Source of the DNA: CAVVVS01 sp963751355
Lineage (GTDB): Bacteria > Bacteroidota > Ignavibacteria > Ignavibacteriales > Ignavibacteriaceae
DNA: 64,000 bases
NCBI GenBank assembly: GCA_963751355.1
Contig: CAVVVS010000111.1
Location: 124,001 to 188,000 of the forward strand
Direction of reading: 5' to 3'
Part shown: piece after piece, positions 54,424-63,861 of the stretch
Layout: every line of letters starts with the position of its first letter
Position numbering within the stretch: position 1 is the stretch's first letter
Notes under the pieces: generated by a model
The model's input: only the letters and a program-made list of their open reading frames with translations
What the model was told of the DNA's origin: nothing
Databases searched by the model: none
Position numbers and translations under genes: made by a program

Positions 54424-55725
54424 ATGAACGGACAAACATCAATATTACCTATTGCTTCTGAAACAATTGACAAAAAAGAACTGATAGAAAATTATAAGAA
54501 AGTGCGAAACTTCACTCAACGATTATGTGAGTCATTAAAAACCGAAGACTATGTAATTCAGTCGATGCCGGATGTAAGTCCTACAAAATGGCACCTGGCG
54601 CATACCAGTTGGTTTTTTGAGGCGTTCATATTAAGCAAAGTTGACGCACATTATAAATCTATTAATCCTGCCTACAATTATTTGTTTAATTCCTATTATG
54701 TACAAATAGGTAATCGTTACACCAGGGCAAAAAGAGGACTTCTGTCACGCCCCACGGTTAAAGAAATATATGAGTACAGGGAATTTGTTGATGAGCATTT
54801 AATACGATTTATTGAAAACTGCAGCGAGGAAGAATTAAACAATTATGCTCCGGTTGTAGAAATAGGAATAAATCATGAACAGCAGCACCAGGAATTATTA
54901 GTTACGGATATCAAACATGTTTTCTCAATTAATCCCTTGCATCCTGTTTATATAAATAAGAAAGATGAGATTTACGGTGCACCTGACTCGTTGAAATTTA
55001 TTCATTTCAATGAAGGAGTATATGAAATAGGTAACGACGGCAACGGTTTTTTTTATGATAATGAAACTCCTCGACACAGAGAGTTTGTTAACTCATTTGC
55101 AATTGGTTCAAGGTTAGTTACCAACAAAGAATATATTGAATTTATTAATGCTAACGGATACCAACAAGCAGAACTATGGCTGTCCGACGGTTTTTCTGTG
55201 GTAGAAAAGGAAGGGTGGAAAGCTCCTCTTTACTGGGAGAAAATTGATGGTGAATGGTGGAATTATAAATTGACGGGATTCGAAAAAGTTAATCCGGCTG
55301 AACCTGTTTGTCATGTGAGTTACTATGAGGCCGATGCTTTTGCACGCTGGTTGGGAGCGCGGTTACCCACGGAAGCAGAATGGGAAATTGCAGCAAATCA
55401 GATTACAGTAAACGGGAATTTTGTTGAAGAGGACAACTTCCATCCGGTACCGCTTTCGGAAGCGATGGATTCAAAACTGCTGAATCAAATGTATGGCGAT
55501 GTCTGGGAATGGACACAGAGCGCATATTCACCCTATCCCGGTTACAAAACGCTGCCCGGCGCTCTCGGTGAATACAATGGTAAGTTTATGTCCAATCAAA
55601 TGGTATTGAGGGGAGGCTCGTGTGCTACTTCCAATACGCACATTAGAAAAACTTATCGCAATTTCTTTTATCCTAATTCACGCTGGCAATTTATGGGGAT
55701 CAGATTAGCAAAAAATGAAGAATAA
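54424..55725 (+). CDS. egtB: EgtB-like ergothioneine biosynthesis sulfoxide synthase
   Basis: Non-haem iron enzyme joining hercynine (trimethylhistidine) to a thiol (gamma-Glu-Cys or cysteine) with oxygen. The N-terminal DinB domain contributes iron-binding histidines: H57/H60 in KWHLAHTSWFFE and H151/H155 in NHEQQHQELL. The C-terminal formylglycine-type domain follows (VYEIGNDGNGFFYDNETPRH, CHVSYYEADAFARWLGARLPTEAEWE, GDVWEWTQSAYSPYPGY, LRGGSCAT). 433 residues is the EgtB size. It lies 15 bp before egtD, which makes the assignment firm. egtA, egtC and egtE are not next to it, as in simpler versions of the pathway. Thiol choice is not predictable. Confidence 0.93.
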   Translation: MNGQTSILPIASETIDKKELIENYKKVRNFTQRLCESLKTEDYVIQSMPDVSPTKWHLAHTSWFFEAFILSKVDAHYKSINPAYNYLFNSYYVQIGNRYTRAKRGLLSRPTVKEIYEYREFVDEHLIRFIENCSEEELNNYAPVVEIGINHEQQHQELLVTDIKHVFSINPLHPVYINKKDEIYGAPDSLKFIHFNEGVYEIGNDGNGFFYDNETPRHREFVNSFAIGSRLVTNKEYIEFINANGYQQAELWLSDGFSVVEKEGWKAPLYWEKIDGEWWNYKLTGFEKVNPAEPVCHVSYYEADAFARWLGARLPTEAEWEIAANQITVNGNFVEEDNFHPVPLSEAMDSKLLNQMYGDVWEWTQSAYSPYPGYKTLPGALGEYNGKFMSNQMVLRGGSCATSNTHIRKTYRNFFYPNSRWQFMGIRLAKNEE

Positions 55726-55740
55726 ATTTGGGAAATTATA

Positions 55741-56697
55741 ATGACTGTGAATACTCAACAAGTTATTAAGGAAACAATATTAGCGGAAGTACTGGAGGGA
55801 TTAAACAAGTCTCAAAAACAGATTCCGAGCAAATTTTTTTATGATAAAAAAGGTTCCGCTTTATTTGATGAAATATGTGAACTCGATGAATATTACCCAA
55901 CGCGAACTGAAATGAAAATTATGGAACAAAATATCGATGAAATATCTTCGCTTCTCGGGGAACAAGTTTTATTGGTGGAACTCGGCAGCGGTAGCAGCGT
56001 TAAGATTAGGCTGCTGTTTGAACATTTGGCAAAATTATCCGGGTATGTTCCAATCGATATCTCGGCCGAGCATCTTCAACAATCTATAGAATGTTTACAT
56101 GAAGATTATCCCGGTATTGATATTTATCCCGTCGTAGCCGATTATACAAAAGGATATAATTTACCCAAAATCAAAAAACCATTTAATAAAATAATTGCAT
56201 ATTACCCCGGCTCAACCATCGGTAATTTTACCAGGCAAAAAGCAAAAGAATTTTTGGCAAAAATTGCTGAAATGCTGGGAACCGGGGGTGGATTATTAAT
56301 AGGGGTAGATTTAAAGAAAGATGTTTCCATTTTAGAAGCTGCATACAATGATAAAAATGGAGTGACCGCAGCTTTCAACTTAAATATTCTAAATCATCTG
56401 AATAATCAATTAGGCTGCAACTTCGATGTTTCTAAATTCAAACACTCTGCTTTTTATAATCAAGAAGAAGGAAGAATTGAAATGCACTTGATTAGTAAAG
56501 AAAAGCAATCTATCCGGCTGAACGGTTCTACTATTGAATTTGATGAAGGCGAAGATATTGTGACCGAATATTCCAATAAATACAACATTACTGAATTTCA
56601 AGAATTGATATCGGACAACTTTTTATTAAATAAAGTCTGGGTGGACAAGGATAGATTATTTAGCTTACAACATTATGATGTATTGCTTTCAGACTAA
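55741..56697 (+). CDS. egtD: EgtD, histidine N-alpha-methyltransferase
   Basis: SAM-dependent enzyme that trimethylates histidine to hercynine, the first step of ergothioneine synthesis. 318 residues. IPSKFFYDKKGSALFDEICELDEYYPTRTE is the conserved N-terminal block. The SAM site is VELGSGSSVKIRLL, followed by YVPIDISAEHLQQS and IIAYYPGSTIGNF. LIGVDLKKD and FNLNILNHLNNQLGCNFDVSKFKH, with histidine-binding residues, follow. It lies 15 bp after egtB with AAATTATA before the ATG. The pair ends at the terminator 56755-56785. Confidence 0.95.
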   Translation: MTVNTQQVIKETILAEVLEGLNKSQKQIPSKFFYDKKGSALFDEICELDEYYPTRTEMKIMEQNIDEISSLLGEQVLLVELGSGSSVKIRLLFEHLAKLSGYVPIDISAEHLQQSIECLHEDYPGIDIYPVVADYTKGYNLPKIKKPFNKIIAYYPGSTIGNFTRQKAKEFLAKIAEMLGTGGGLLIGVDLKKDVSILEAAYNDKNGVTAAFNLNILNHLNNQLGCNFDVSKFKHSAFYNQEEGRIEMHLISKEKQSIRLNGSTIEFDEGEDIVTEYSNKYNITEFQELISDNFLLNKVWVDKDRLFSLQHYDVLLSD

Positions 56698-56754
56698 ATA
56701 AGAGTTTCGTTAATTAATCATTCATATAATAGATCTTTTCCTTTAAAATAAATA

Positions 56755-56785
56755 AACACCCAATTTCATAATGAAATTGGGTGTT
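56755..56785. terminator. Bidirectional terminator between egtD and pruA
   Basis: AACACCCAATTTCAT (56755-56769) and ATGAAATTGGGTGTT (56771-56785) are perfect 15-bp complements. It lies 57 bp after the egtD stop and 59 bp after the convergent pruA stop. T-runs are weak, so it may work as a strong pause or attenuating hairpin. Confidence 0.75.
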
Positions 56786-56844
56786 CGCAGAATTTTACGG
56801 GAAAGATAAATAAGCTATTATTCCCGAAATAAATTATAAGCGGA

Positions 56845-58476
56845 CTATTCAGCCTCCATATGCGGATAACGCCAATCTTTTGGCGGAACAAATGTTTCCT
56901 TAATCGAACGAACAGTCATCCATCGCAAAGTATTCATAATACTTCCGGCTTTATCGTTAGTTCCCGATGCTCTTCCGCCGCCGAATGGCTGTTGGCCTAC
57001 AACTGCTGCGGTAGGTTTATCATTAATATAGAAATTACCTGCAGCATCTCTCAGCTTATCGGACATCTTAACCAAAACTTCGCGATCTTGCGACCATATT
57101 GCACCGGTTAACGCATAAGGCGAAGTGGTGTTGCACAATTCAAGTGTCTCATCAAATTTATCATCTTCATAAACATAAATAGTTAAGACAGGTCCAAATA
57201 TTTCTTCCTGCATTGTTTTGAATTTTGGATTTGTCGTTACAATTGTGGTCGGTTCAATAAAATAACCTTTTGAATCATCATATTTTCCGCCCGTGATAAA
57301 TTCTGCTTCATCGGATTGTGCGGCAAAGTCAATATATTCAGTAATACTCTTAAAAGCGGCTTTATCAATTACAGCGCCCATAAAAGTTGTAAAATCTTCT
57401 ACTTCGCCCATTTTAATTTTTGCAACCTCGGTGGTGTATTTTTCTTTGAACTCGCCCCAAATAGATTTAGGAATATACATACGCGAAGCAGCAGAACACT
57501 TTTGTCCTTGATATTCAAATGCGCCGCGGATTGCACCAACAACCAAAACATCAACATCAGCTTTATTATGAGCAAATATAAAATCCTTACCGCCAGTCTC
57601 TCCCACAATACGAGGATAATATTTTGATTTACTAAGATTGTCGCTTACCGTTTTCCACATCCCCTGAAATACTGCGGTTGAACCGGTAAAATGAATTCCG
57701 GCTAAATCCGGGCTTGCTAAAACCGGATCACCCACTTGACTGCCTGAACCAGGAACAAAATTAATTACTCCTGCCGGCAAACCTGCTTCTTCCCAAATTT
57801 TCATTACGTGATAAGCCGAATAAACAGCGCTTGAAGCCGGTTTCCAGAGAGCGACATTACCGACAACTGCCGGAGCAGCTGCTAAGTTACCTGCAATAGA
57901 AGTAAAGTTGAAAGGGGTTACGGCAAATACAAAACCTTCTAATGGACGAAACTCGGTACGATTCCACATTCCGTTTGGTGAGTAAGGCTGCTCGGCCATT
58001 ATTTGAGTCATGTAATAACTATTAAAACGCCAGAAATCTATCAGTTCGCAAACCGCATCAATTTCGGCTTGATGAACCGATTTTGATTGTCCCAGCATTG
58101 TTGCGGCATTAACGGTAGCACGCCATGGACCGGCCAATATATCGGCTGCTTTTTGAAAAATACTTGCACGATGTTCCCAAGGCATTTCTGCCCATTTTTT
58201 CCTTGCTGCAAGAGCGGCTTCAATAGCCATATTAACTTCTTTAGCACCTGCTTTATGATAAATACCAAGTTTTTTTGAATGATCGTGAGGTTTGCGTATT
58301 TCGGCAGTATTTCCTGTTCGGACTTCTTTTCCGCCGATAATTAAAGGAATTTCAATTTCTTTTGATTGTAATTCAGTTAATTTTTTTTGCAACTCTTCTC
58401 TTTCTTTAGAGCCGGGGGCATACGTTAAAACCGGTTCATTGACCGGTGTTTGGATTTTGAAATATGCATTAGACAT
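56845..58476 (-). CDS. pruA: 1-Pyrroline-5-carboxylate dehydrogenase
   Basis: NAD-linked aldehyde dehydrogenase converting P5C/glutamate semialdehyde to glutamate, the last step of proline and arginine breakdown. The start is ATG 58476 (MSNAYFKIQTPVNEP) because AAGGTGG stands 8 bases before it. Motifs: EFRPLEGFVFAVTPFNFTSIAGNL, GSTAVFQGMW, catalytic-base Glu region VGETGGKDF, nucleophile Cys in YQGQKCSAASRMY, and FGPVLTIYVYEDD. 543 residues is the single-domain PruA form, without PutA. Arginase at 38141 could supply ornithine upstream in the path, but ornithine aminotransferase is not here. Confidence 0.95.
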   Translation of the reverse strand: MSNAYFKIQTPVNEPVLTYAPGSKEREELQKKLTELQSKEIEIPLIIGGKEVRTGNTAEIRKPHDHSKKLGIYHKAGAKEVNMAIEAALAARKKWAEMPWEHRASIFQKAADILAGPWRATVNAATMLGQSKSVHQAEIDAVCELIDFWRFNSYYMTQIMAEQPYSPNGMWNRTEFRPLEGFVFAVTPFNFTSIAGNLAAAPAVVGNVALWKPASSAVYSAYHVMKIWEEAGLPAGVINFVPGSGSQVGDPVLASPDLAGIHFTGSTAVFQGMWKTVSDNLSKSKYYPRIVGETGGKDFIFAHNKADVDVLVVGAIRGAFEYQGQKCSAASRMYIPKSIWGEFKEKYTTEVAKIKMGEVEDFTTFMGAVIDKAAFKSITEYIDFAAQSDEAEFITGGKYDDSKGYFIEPTTIVTTNPKFKTMQEEIFGPVLTIYVYEDDKFDETLELCNTTSPYALTGAIWSQDREVLVKMSDKLRDAAGNFYINDKPTAAVVGQQPFGGGRASGTNDKAGSIMNTLRWMTVRSIKETFVPPKDWRYPHMEAE

Positions 58477-58712
58477 AATGTTCACCACCTTTTTATTTTG
58501 TATGAAAGCAATTTTTGGTCGCTTAACTCATATTTGTACTTTGTCTGATTTTTTTCCTTTGCTAAATGTAGGGACAAGTCGCGACTTTTCCTTACGCATA
58601 ATATATTAAAATCCAGACTTTTGAAATATATTGATTCCAAAGTTTAAAATGAGTTATTTAATTATTAACAAACAACAAAAATTAATTCATTTATTTAACA
58701 TCTTCAAATAAA

Positions 58713-58745
58713 TAAAAAAAACGGAGTCTGTTTGCAAGCTCCGTT
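58713..58745 (-). terminator. Rho-independent terminator of the osmoprotectant operon
   Basis: Read on the minus strand: AACGGAG, 12-base loop, CTCCGTT, then a T-run (the A-run at 58713-58720 on the + strand). It lies 25 bp after the proX stop. Confidence 0.9.
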
Positions 58746-58769
58746 AGTGTTAAAAATCAAATATTTTAT

Positions 58770-59666
58770 TTATTTAGATTTTGGAATCCAGCTGTTTATT
58801 AAATCTTCATGAGATTTCATCCATTGGCGGGCAGCTGTTTCAGCTTTTTGATTATTATCTTCGGCTTCTTTTATTTTAGCCATTAAATCACTCAACTGAG
58901 CATTATCCAATTTGAAATTCTTCAAAAATGTTGTAAGCTGAGGATTTTCCTGAGGAAGATTTTTGCGAACTATACAATCAATATGACCTTGTGTTCCGTA
59001 AACATCTTTTGGATCTTCAAGAAATTTTAGATCGAAACGTGAAAACATCCAGTGAGGTCTCCAACCGGTAACAACAATCGGGCGTTTATGATCAATTGCA
59101 TTTTTAAGTGAAGCGAGCATCGCGCCTTCACTGGAAGGAACCAGTTTTAATTTTAATTTATATTCATCAATTGCTTTTTCGGTAGCGGTCATAATTCCGG
59201 CGCCGGAATCGATACCGATAATTTTACCGTCAAATTCTTTACTAATCTTATTTAAATCAGGGATACTTGTTGCATCAACATAAGCCGGAACAACAAGTCC
59301 GTTTCTTGTCCCGACAAAGTTCGGACCTAAATCAACAAGTTTATCTCCGTACTTTTCCATATAATGTTTATGCAAAGTCGGTAGCCAAGCATCTAAAAAT
59401 GCATCATAATCTCCGTTTGCAATTGAAGTATAAACCGGTGCAACATCTGCCATTGTGGTTTGAACTTTATAGCCCATCTTATCTTCCAGCACAACCTTTG
59501 CAAGGTTTGTCATAGCAACGCCTTCTGCCCAATTAACATAGGCAAACCGTGCTGTTTTCGCCTGTTCTTTTTTCTTTCCGCAACCCTGGAATGTAAAAAT
59601 ACCAACGCCGAGAAAGATGATACTAAATTTTATCAACCAATTAGTTTTGTTGAATAATTTAATCAT
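58770..59666 (-). CDS. proX: Glycine betaine/proline-type ABC transporter substrate-binding lipoprotein
   Basis: Extracytoplasmic binding protein of the ProX/OpuAC family. Lipobox near FQGC (about residue 29) anchors it. The ligand-binding aromatic motifs are FAYVNWAEGVAMTNL, DAFLDAWLPTLHKHY and VVTGWRPHWMFSRFDLKFLEDP, the Trp cage that holds quaternary ammonium groups. 298 residues. AAGGAGAA precedes the ATG. It is the last gene of the proV-proW-proX set, 28 bp after proW, before the terminator. Betaine versus choline or proline betaine cannot be separated by sequence. Confidence 0.92.
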   Translation of the reverse strand: MIKLFNKTNWLIKFSIIFLGVGIFTFQGCGKKKEQAKTARFAYVNWAEGVAMTNLAKVVLEDKMGYKVQTTMADVAPVYTSIANGDYDAFLDAWLPTLHKHYMEKYGDKLVDLGPNFVGTRNGLVVPAYVDATSIPDLNKISKEFDGKIIGIDSGAGIMTATEKAIDEYKLKLKLVPSSEGAMLASLKNAIDHKRPIVVTGWRPHWMFSRFDLKFLEDPKDVYGTQGHIDCIVRKNLPQENPQLTTFLKNFKLDNAQLSDLMAKIKEAEDNNQKAETAARQWMKSHEDLINSWIPKSK

Positions 59667-59694
59667 TCTTTTCTCCTTGTTTATTAATAATGTA

Positions 59695-60534
59695 TCAACT
59701 TTTATTATTTTTCTTTGAATGAGCTCCTAATGCTTGAGTAATACGATCTAAAAATATTGCAAGAATCACTACTGCAATACCGCTTTCAAAACCAAGACCG
59801 ATTTTTAATTGTGTAATACCTTTCAGAACTTCTTCGCCTAAACCTCCGGCTCCGATCATAGCTGCAATCACAACCATCGATAATGCAAGCATAATTGTTT
59901 GATTAACTCCTGCAAGAATTGTGGGAATAGCCGTCGGAAGTTCAACCTTAAACAACATTTGTTTTGGTGTTGAACCGAATGCTCTAGCAGCATCGGTAAT
60001 GTCTTTAGGAACCTGTCTTATTCCAAGATTAGTAAGACGCACCGCGGGCGGAGTAGCAAAAATAAGTGTTGCAATAACTCCGGGAACCTGTCCTAATTGA
60101 AAAAATAAAACTGCAGGAATTAAGTAAACGAATGCAGGCATTGTCTGCATTAAGTCCAATATTGGTCTTAATATTTTTTGAACCGAATCATTTTTTGAAG
60201 ACCAAATACCGAGAGGAATTCCCATAACCAAAGATATTAACGCTGATGTAATAACCAAAGCTAAAGTATCCATAGTAGGCCCCCAAAGTCCCATACTGTC
60301 GATTAAGAACATTCCTATTAAAGTAAATATTGCCAAACCTCTTTTAGCAATAAGATATGCAATAATTGTTAGGATAATAATCATAACATAATCGGGAGGA
60401 AGCAACAATAAGTTACTGAAAGTATTAATAACTCCTGTTACTACGGCACTTATAGCCATGAAAAACGGTTCAAAATTATTAGTCAGCCAATTAATTACTT
60501 GTTCAAATACACCGCCTATATCTAAATGAATCAT
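59695..60534 (-). CDS. proW: Glycine betaine ABC transporter permease
   Basis: Membrane subunit of the osmoprotectant importer, 279 residues with six helices. The permease signature appears as EAA-type DAARAFGSTPKQMLFKVELPTAIPTILAGVNQTIMLALSMVVIAAMIGAGGLGEEVL, which is the OpuAB/ProW pattern. The upstream segment LIAKRGLAIFTLIGMFLIDSMGLWG is a normal ProW helix. Its ATG overlaps the proV stop by 4 bp (ATGA), so translation is coupled. Confidence 0.95.
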   Translation of the reverse strand: MIHLDIGGVFEQVINWLTNNFEPFFMAISAVVTGVINTFSNLLLLPPDYVMIIILTIIAYLIAKRGLAIFTLIGMFLIDSMGLWGPTMDTLALVITSALISLVMGIPLGIWSSKNDSVQKILRPILDLMQTMPAFVYLIPAVLFFQLGQVPGVIATLIFATPPAVRLTNLGIRQVPKDITDAARAFGSTPKQMLFKVELPTAIPTILAGVNQTIMLALSMVVIAAMIGAGGLGEEVLKGITQLKIGLGFESGIAVVILAIFLDRITQALGAHSKKNNKS

Positions 60535-61802
60535 TGATTATTCACCTCCTTCTCGGGGGTAGTTGTTTCATTGTTATTTGTTTTCTCTTCTTTAATGGAA
60601 TCAACAAGCAGAGTTGTTGCATCGCTGTCTCCGCCAACTTCTGCAATAATGGAAGCGCGATCTACAATACCTATCAATCTTCCTTCATCATCAACTACGG
60701 TTATCGGATATCTATTTCCGATTGCAATTGCAAGCAAATCAACAATAGGTGTATCGTGCGAAGTCATTGAGACATTCGTATCTATAAAAGCTTCAATATC
60801 TCTCTTACCTTCTTTTTGTAGCTTTGCCGCGTCCTCTATTCTTAAAATACCTTTAAGCTTTCGTTCGGAATCGATGACAAATATTGTAGAAACACCAATT
60901 TGTTCCATCTTTCTTGCAGCTACTTTCGGCCCATCTTTGGGAATAGTTATAGTAGGAGCCTTACGCATAATAGCGCTGGCTTTAATTACTTTAGTCCTGT
61001 CTACATTTTGAACAAATGAACTAACATAATCATCGGCAGGCTCTGTTAATATTTCCTCCGGAGTTCCGATTTGTACAACAACACCGCCTTTCATAATAGC
61101 AATACGATCTCCTAACTTCAAAGCTTCATCAAGATCATGCGTAATAAAAACAATAGTCTTGTGAACTTTAGCCTGCAGCTCGAGCAGCTCGTCCTGCATC
61201 TGAGTTCTGATAAGAGGATCGAGTGCGCTGAAAGCTTCATCCATTAAAAGAACTTCCGGATCGTTTGCCATAGCTCTTGCTAAACCAACACGCTGCTGCA
61301 TACCGCCGCTTAATTGATCCGGCATACTCTCTTCGTAGCCTTTTAAACCGACTGTTTCAAGGGCTTCCAGAGCTTTGCGATATCTTTTTTCTTTTTCCAT
61401 CCCGGCAATCTCAAGGCCGTACTCAACATTACTAACAATGGTACGATGCGGAAACAGGCCAAAATGCTGAAAAACCATTGACATTTTGCTTCTTCGTATT
61501 TGAAGCAATCTTTCCTTATCGGCTTTCATTATATCATAGCCGTCAACAAGTACCATACCTCTTGTAGGAGTTATTAATTTATTTAAGCAGCGAAGTACGG
61601 TTGATTTACCGCTGCCGGAAAGTCCCATTATAACAAATGTTTCTTTCTTTTCTATTGCAAAACTGGCATCGTTAATGCCGACTGTACAGCCTGTCTTCTC
61701 TAATATCTCAGTCTTCGATAACCCCTTCTCCAGAAGGGGGAAGACCCTGTCCGGATTAGGCCCGAAGATTTTATATAGATTCTTTACCTCTATCACACTC
61801 AT
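60531..61802 (-). CDS. proV: Glycine betaine ABC transporter ATPase with CBS domains
   Basis: Energy-coupling subunit of the betaine importer, 423 residues. N-terminal leader typical of ProV (KNLYKIFGPNPDRVFPLLEKG), Walker A GLSGSGKST (60-68), signature LSGGMQQR, Walker B LLMDEAFSALDP and H-loop FITHDLDEAL. Two CBS domains follow at about 275-395 (KMEQIGVSTIFVIDSERKLKGIL, RYPITVVDDEGRLIGIVD), which sense ionic strength in relatives. AGGAGGAATTTAA before the ATG is an excellent ribosome site. It starts 44 bp after the outer-membrane gene. Confidence 0.96.
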   Translation of the reverse strand: MSVIEVKNLYKIFGPNPDRVFPLLEKGLSKTEILEKTGCTVGINDASFAIEKKETFVIMGLSGSGKSTVLRCLNKLITPTRGMVLVDGYDIMKADKERLLQIRRSKMSMVFQHFGLFPHRTIVSNVEYGLEIAGMEKEKRYRKALEALETVGLKGYEESMPDQLSGGMQQRVGLARAMANDPEVLLMDEAFSALDPLIRTQMQDELLELQAKVHKTIVFITHDLDEALKLGDRIAIMKGGVVVQIGTPEEILTEPADDYVSSFVQNVDRTKVIKASAIMRKAPTITIPKDGPKVAARKMEQIGVSTIFVIDSERKLKGILRIEDAAKLQKEGKRDIEAFIDTNVSMTSHDTPIVDLLAIAIGNRYPITVVDDEGRLIGIVDRASIIAEVGGDSDATTLLVDSIKEEKTNNNETTTPEKEVNNQ

Positions 61803-61846
61803 TTAAATTCCTCCGAATAATTAAAATCTTGCTATAACAAGTTCTA

Positions 61847-63049
61847 TCAAAAATAAAATCCGAAATTAATGTTGAAACGAGTTTTCCATTTAGCCTCTTT
61901 AACACCTTGCCCCAGTCCTGTATATTGACCGAGCCACGGATCGTTTTTGCCGTTAGCATAATCTACGTATGTATAAAGATCGCCTGCAGAAATTGCAACG
62001 CCGGTAATGTTATGATAAGTAGTATAGAAATTTGATTTGTCCTTATCAAACATACTAAAGTCGTTATAAAACGTTAAACTTGTTATCGGCCCCCATTCAA
62101 CCGGAACTGTATAAGCAAGCTCGGCTGAATACACATTTCCTTTTGTTGCAACGGCATAAGGGAAATCATAAGCCCCCATAACTACTATGTTTTTATCTTC
62201 TTTTGCAGAAAATTTAGGTGCGTCGTTCATCCTGTAAGCAAAAGCCATCAAATTCCAATGACCATAGGTTCCGTTTAAATGTACACCGTATGCAGATTGA
62301 TATCCCATTTTATCAACTTCACTGTTATACAATCCGCCGTACATTCCCGAAACACCTATTTTGGTATTTCCTAGATCGCCGTGATTAATTGTATAAGCAA
62401 CGCGAGCATTAAATTGATTTGTTTCTCTATTATATGAAAGTAAGCTGGAACTAGCGTTAGGAACTATATCATAAGAATAACGGGAACTGCTTGTTGAATT
62501 ACCTGTATAATTTCCGCCTGAGCTTTTATAATAAGCTAATTGAATATTCCAAGGACCGTCCTTGTGAATATATTTTAAGCCGGCAGCGTAATTATCTTCC
62601 AAACCGATGTAATAAGCGATTGAAAAAAACCAGTTATGTGAAGCATAAGGAAGTATTCCAAATGGAGCTTGAGTTACGCCAAGCTGAATTTTATTTTTTT
62701 TATCGAAAGCGTATCCCAGATACCCGTGATGAAGCATATTATAGCCTGCATAAAAACGGTATTCTAAAGACATACTTATGCCTTTGAAAGAACCGTCAAC
62801 ATTTATTCGGTAAGTATCGAGTAAAAATTCGCCGCCCTGTGCTTTATTTACTCTGGCATACGCTTCATTATTCCAATTAAGGTACCTGTAATTGAACCGC
62901 AACGCTCCTCCGATATGAAAGTGAGGTTCATCTTTTTTAGTCCCTTTATCATTACCCGAAGCATATGTAAAAAAAGTAAGAGTAATGATTAAAAATAATG
63001 AGCAAAGCAGTACCTGAAAACAGGTTTTAATAAAACCGGTGTTTGACAT
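61847..63049 (-). CDS. Outer-membrane porin-like protein in the osmoprotectant operon
   Basis: 400-residue outer-membrane-type barrel: signal region to about 30 (ends FTYAS), then about sixteen alternating strands rich in aromatic residues, for example GALRFNYRYLNWN, MSLEYRFYAGYNM, GLKYIHKDGPWNIQLAYYKSS and a final TRFNINFGFYF with terminal Phe, as needed for barrel assembly. ALRFNYRY and similar strands are those of phosphate- or sugar-porin-like proteins of Bacteroidota. It lies directly upstream of proV (44 bp), on the same strand. I infer an outer-membrane channel for osmoprotectants. AAGGGA precedes the ATG. Confidence 0.75.
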   Translation of the reverse strand: MSNTGFIKTCFQVLLCSLFLIITLTFFTYASGNDKGTKKDEPHFHIGGALRFNYRYLNWNNEAYARVNKAQGGEFLLDTYRINVDGSFKGISMSLEYRFYAGYNMLHHGYLGYAFDKKNKIQLGVTQAPFGILPYASHNWFFSIAYYIGLEDNYAAGLKYIHKDGPWNIQLAYYKSSGGNYTGNSTSSSRYSYDIVPNASSSLLSYNRETNQFNARVAYTINHGDLGNTKIGVSGMYGGLYNSEVDKMGYQSAYGVHLNGTYGHWNLMAFAYRMNDAPKFSAKEDKNIVVMGAYDFPYAVATKGNVYSAELAYTVPVEWGPITSLTFYNDFSMFDKDKSNFYTTYHNITGVAISAGDLYTYVDYANGKNDPWLGQYTGLGQGVKEAKWKTRFNINFGFYF

Positions 63050-63861
63050 ATATCCCTTAGTTTTTTAAGAATAGATTAATTTTATTTATGATTAATACTT
63101 TTGTACACACAGCTATCTTTGTAGAGTAGATATTTTTGAGGATAAAGATTGTTATACAACTCACAAAAAAATATAAGTCTTTAATAACCAATAGAATAAC
63201 AGACCTCTGCATTTGAAAAAGTATAATGTTTAAAAAATATAAAGTTTATTGGTGCAAAAAATCATTCATTTTATTCCAGAGGTTACTCTTAATAAAAGTA
63301 TGGCTTTATTTTTAAAGTACTGGAAAACCGAAATGAATAAATGAAAAATGTTCTCGGCAAGAATATTTCAATCAAATATTTAAAAGATTAAAGGCCTGAG
63401 TAAAATCAGACAAGAAAAATAACCTTACTTGAGGAATTTTACATATTAGTAAGATATAAATATTTCCCTGCTCTATAAATTTGATTATTAATAAAATGTG
63501 TCCGCGATGGTGTAAGTCTGCACTTGTATTTAATAAAAATTGCAGCGTTGTTTTAAATAAGATTACATAATAATTCCAACCTTTTAATTTTAACCGAATA
63601 ACTTTGAGGAGTTTATTAGATCCTTTAAGGTTGCTTTAAATTAAATCATTTTTTTGAGAGAAATCCGGTAGGTCTAAAAATTCATATTTTATCTTAATGA
63701 ACAGACTGTAATTACTCTAATAAAAATATTTAATGCTAATTTCATTTTTTCTTTTTAAGTTATACCAACCTTTTACTTAGAAAAATTATTTGGCGCGGGA
63801 AATAGCTCTATTAAAGGCTAGTTAAAAAAAATAATTCTTTAGCACATCATTGGGGAATAGT
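63050..63861. other. Long gene-free stretch between the osmoprotectant operon and the APC permease
   Basis: 812 bp, stops in all frames. It must contain promoters for both sides. A lone TATTTTTG (about 63130, + strand) matches a -7 element far from any gene. No hairpin or operator stands out. It could hold a small RNA. Confidence 0.4.

Noticed and set aside
58087..58609. Minus/plus frames opposite pruA including a 105-codon frame at its 5' end
   Set aside because: Shadow frames of pruA and its leader; no ribosome site.
60571..61011. 146-codon + strand frame opposite proV
   Set aside because: Shadow of the CBS-domain part of proV; low-complexity composition and no translation signal.
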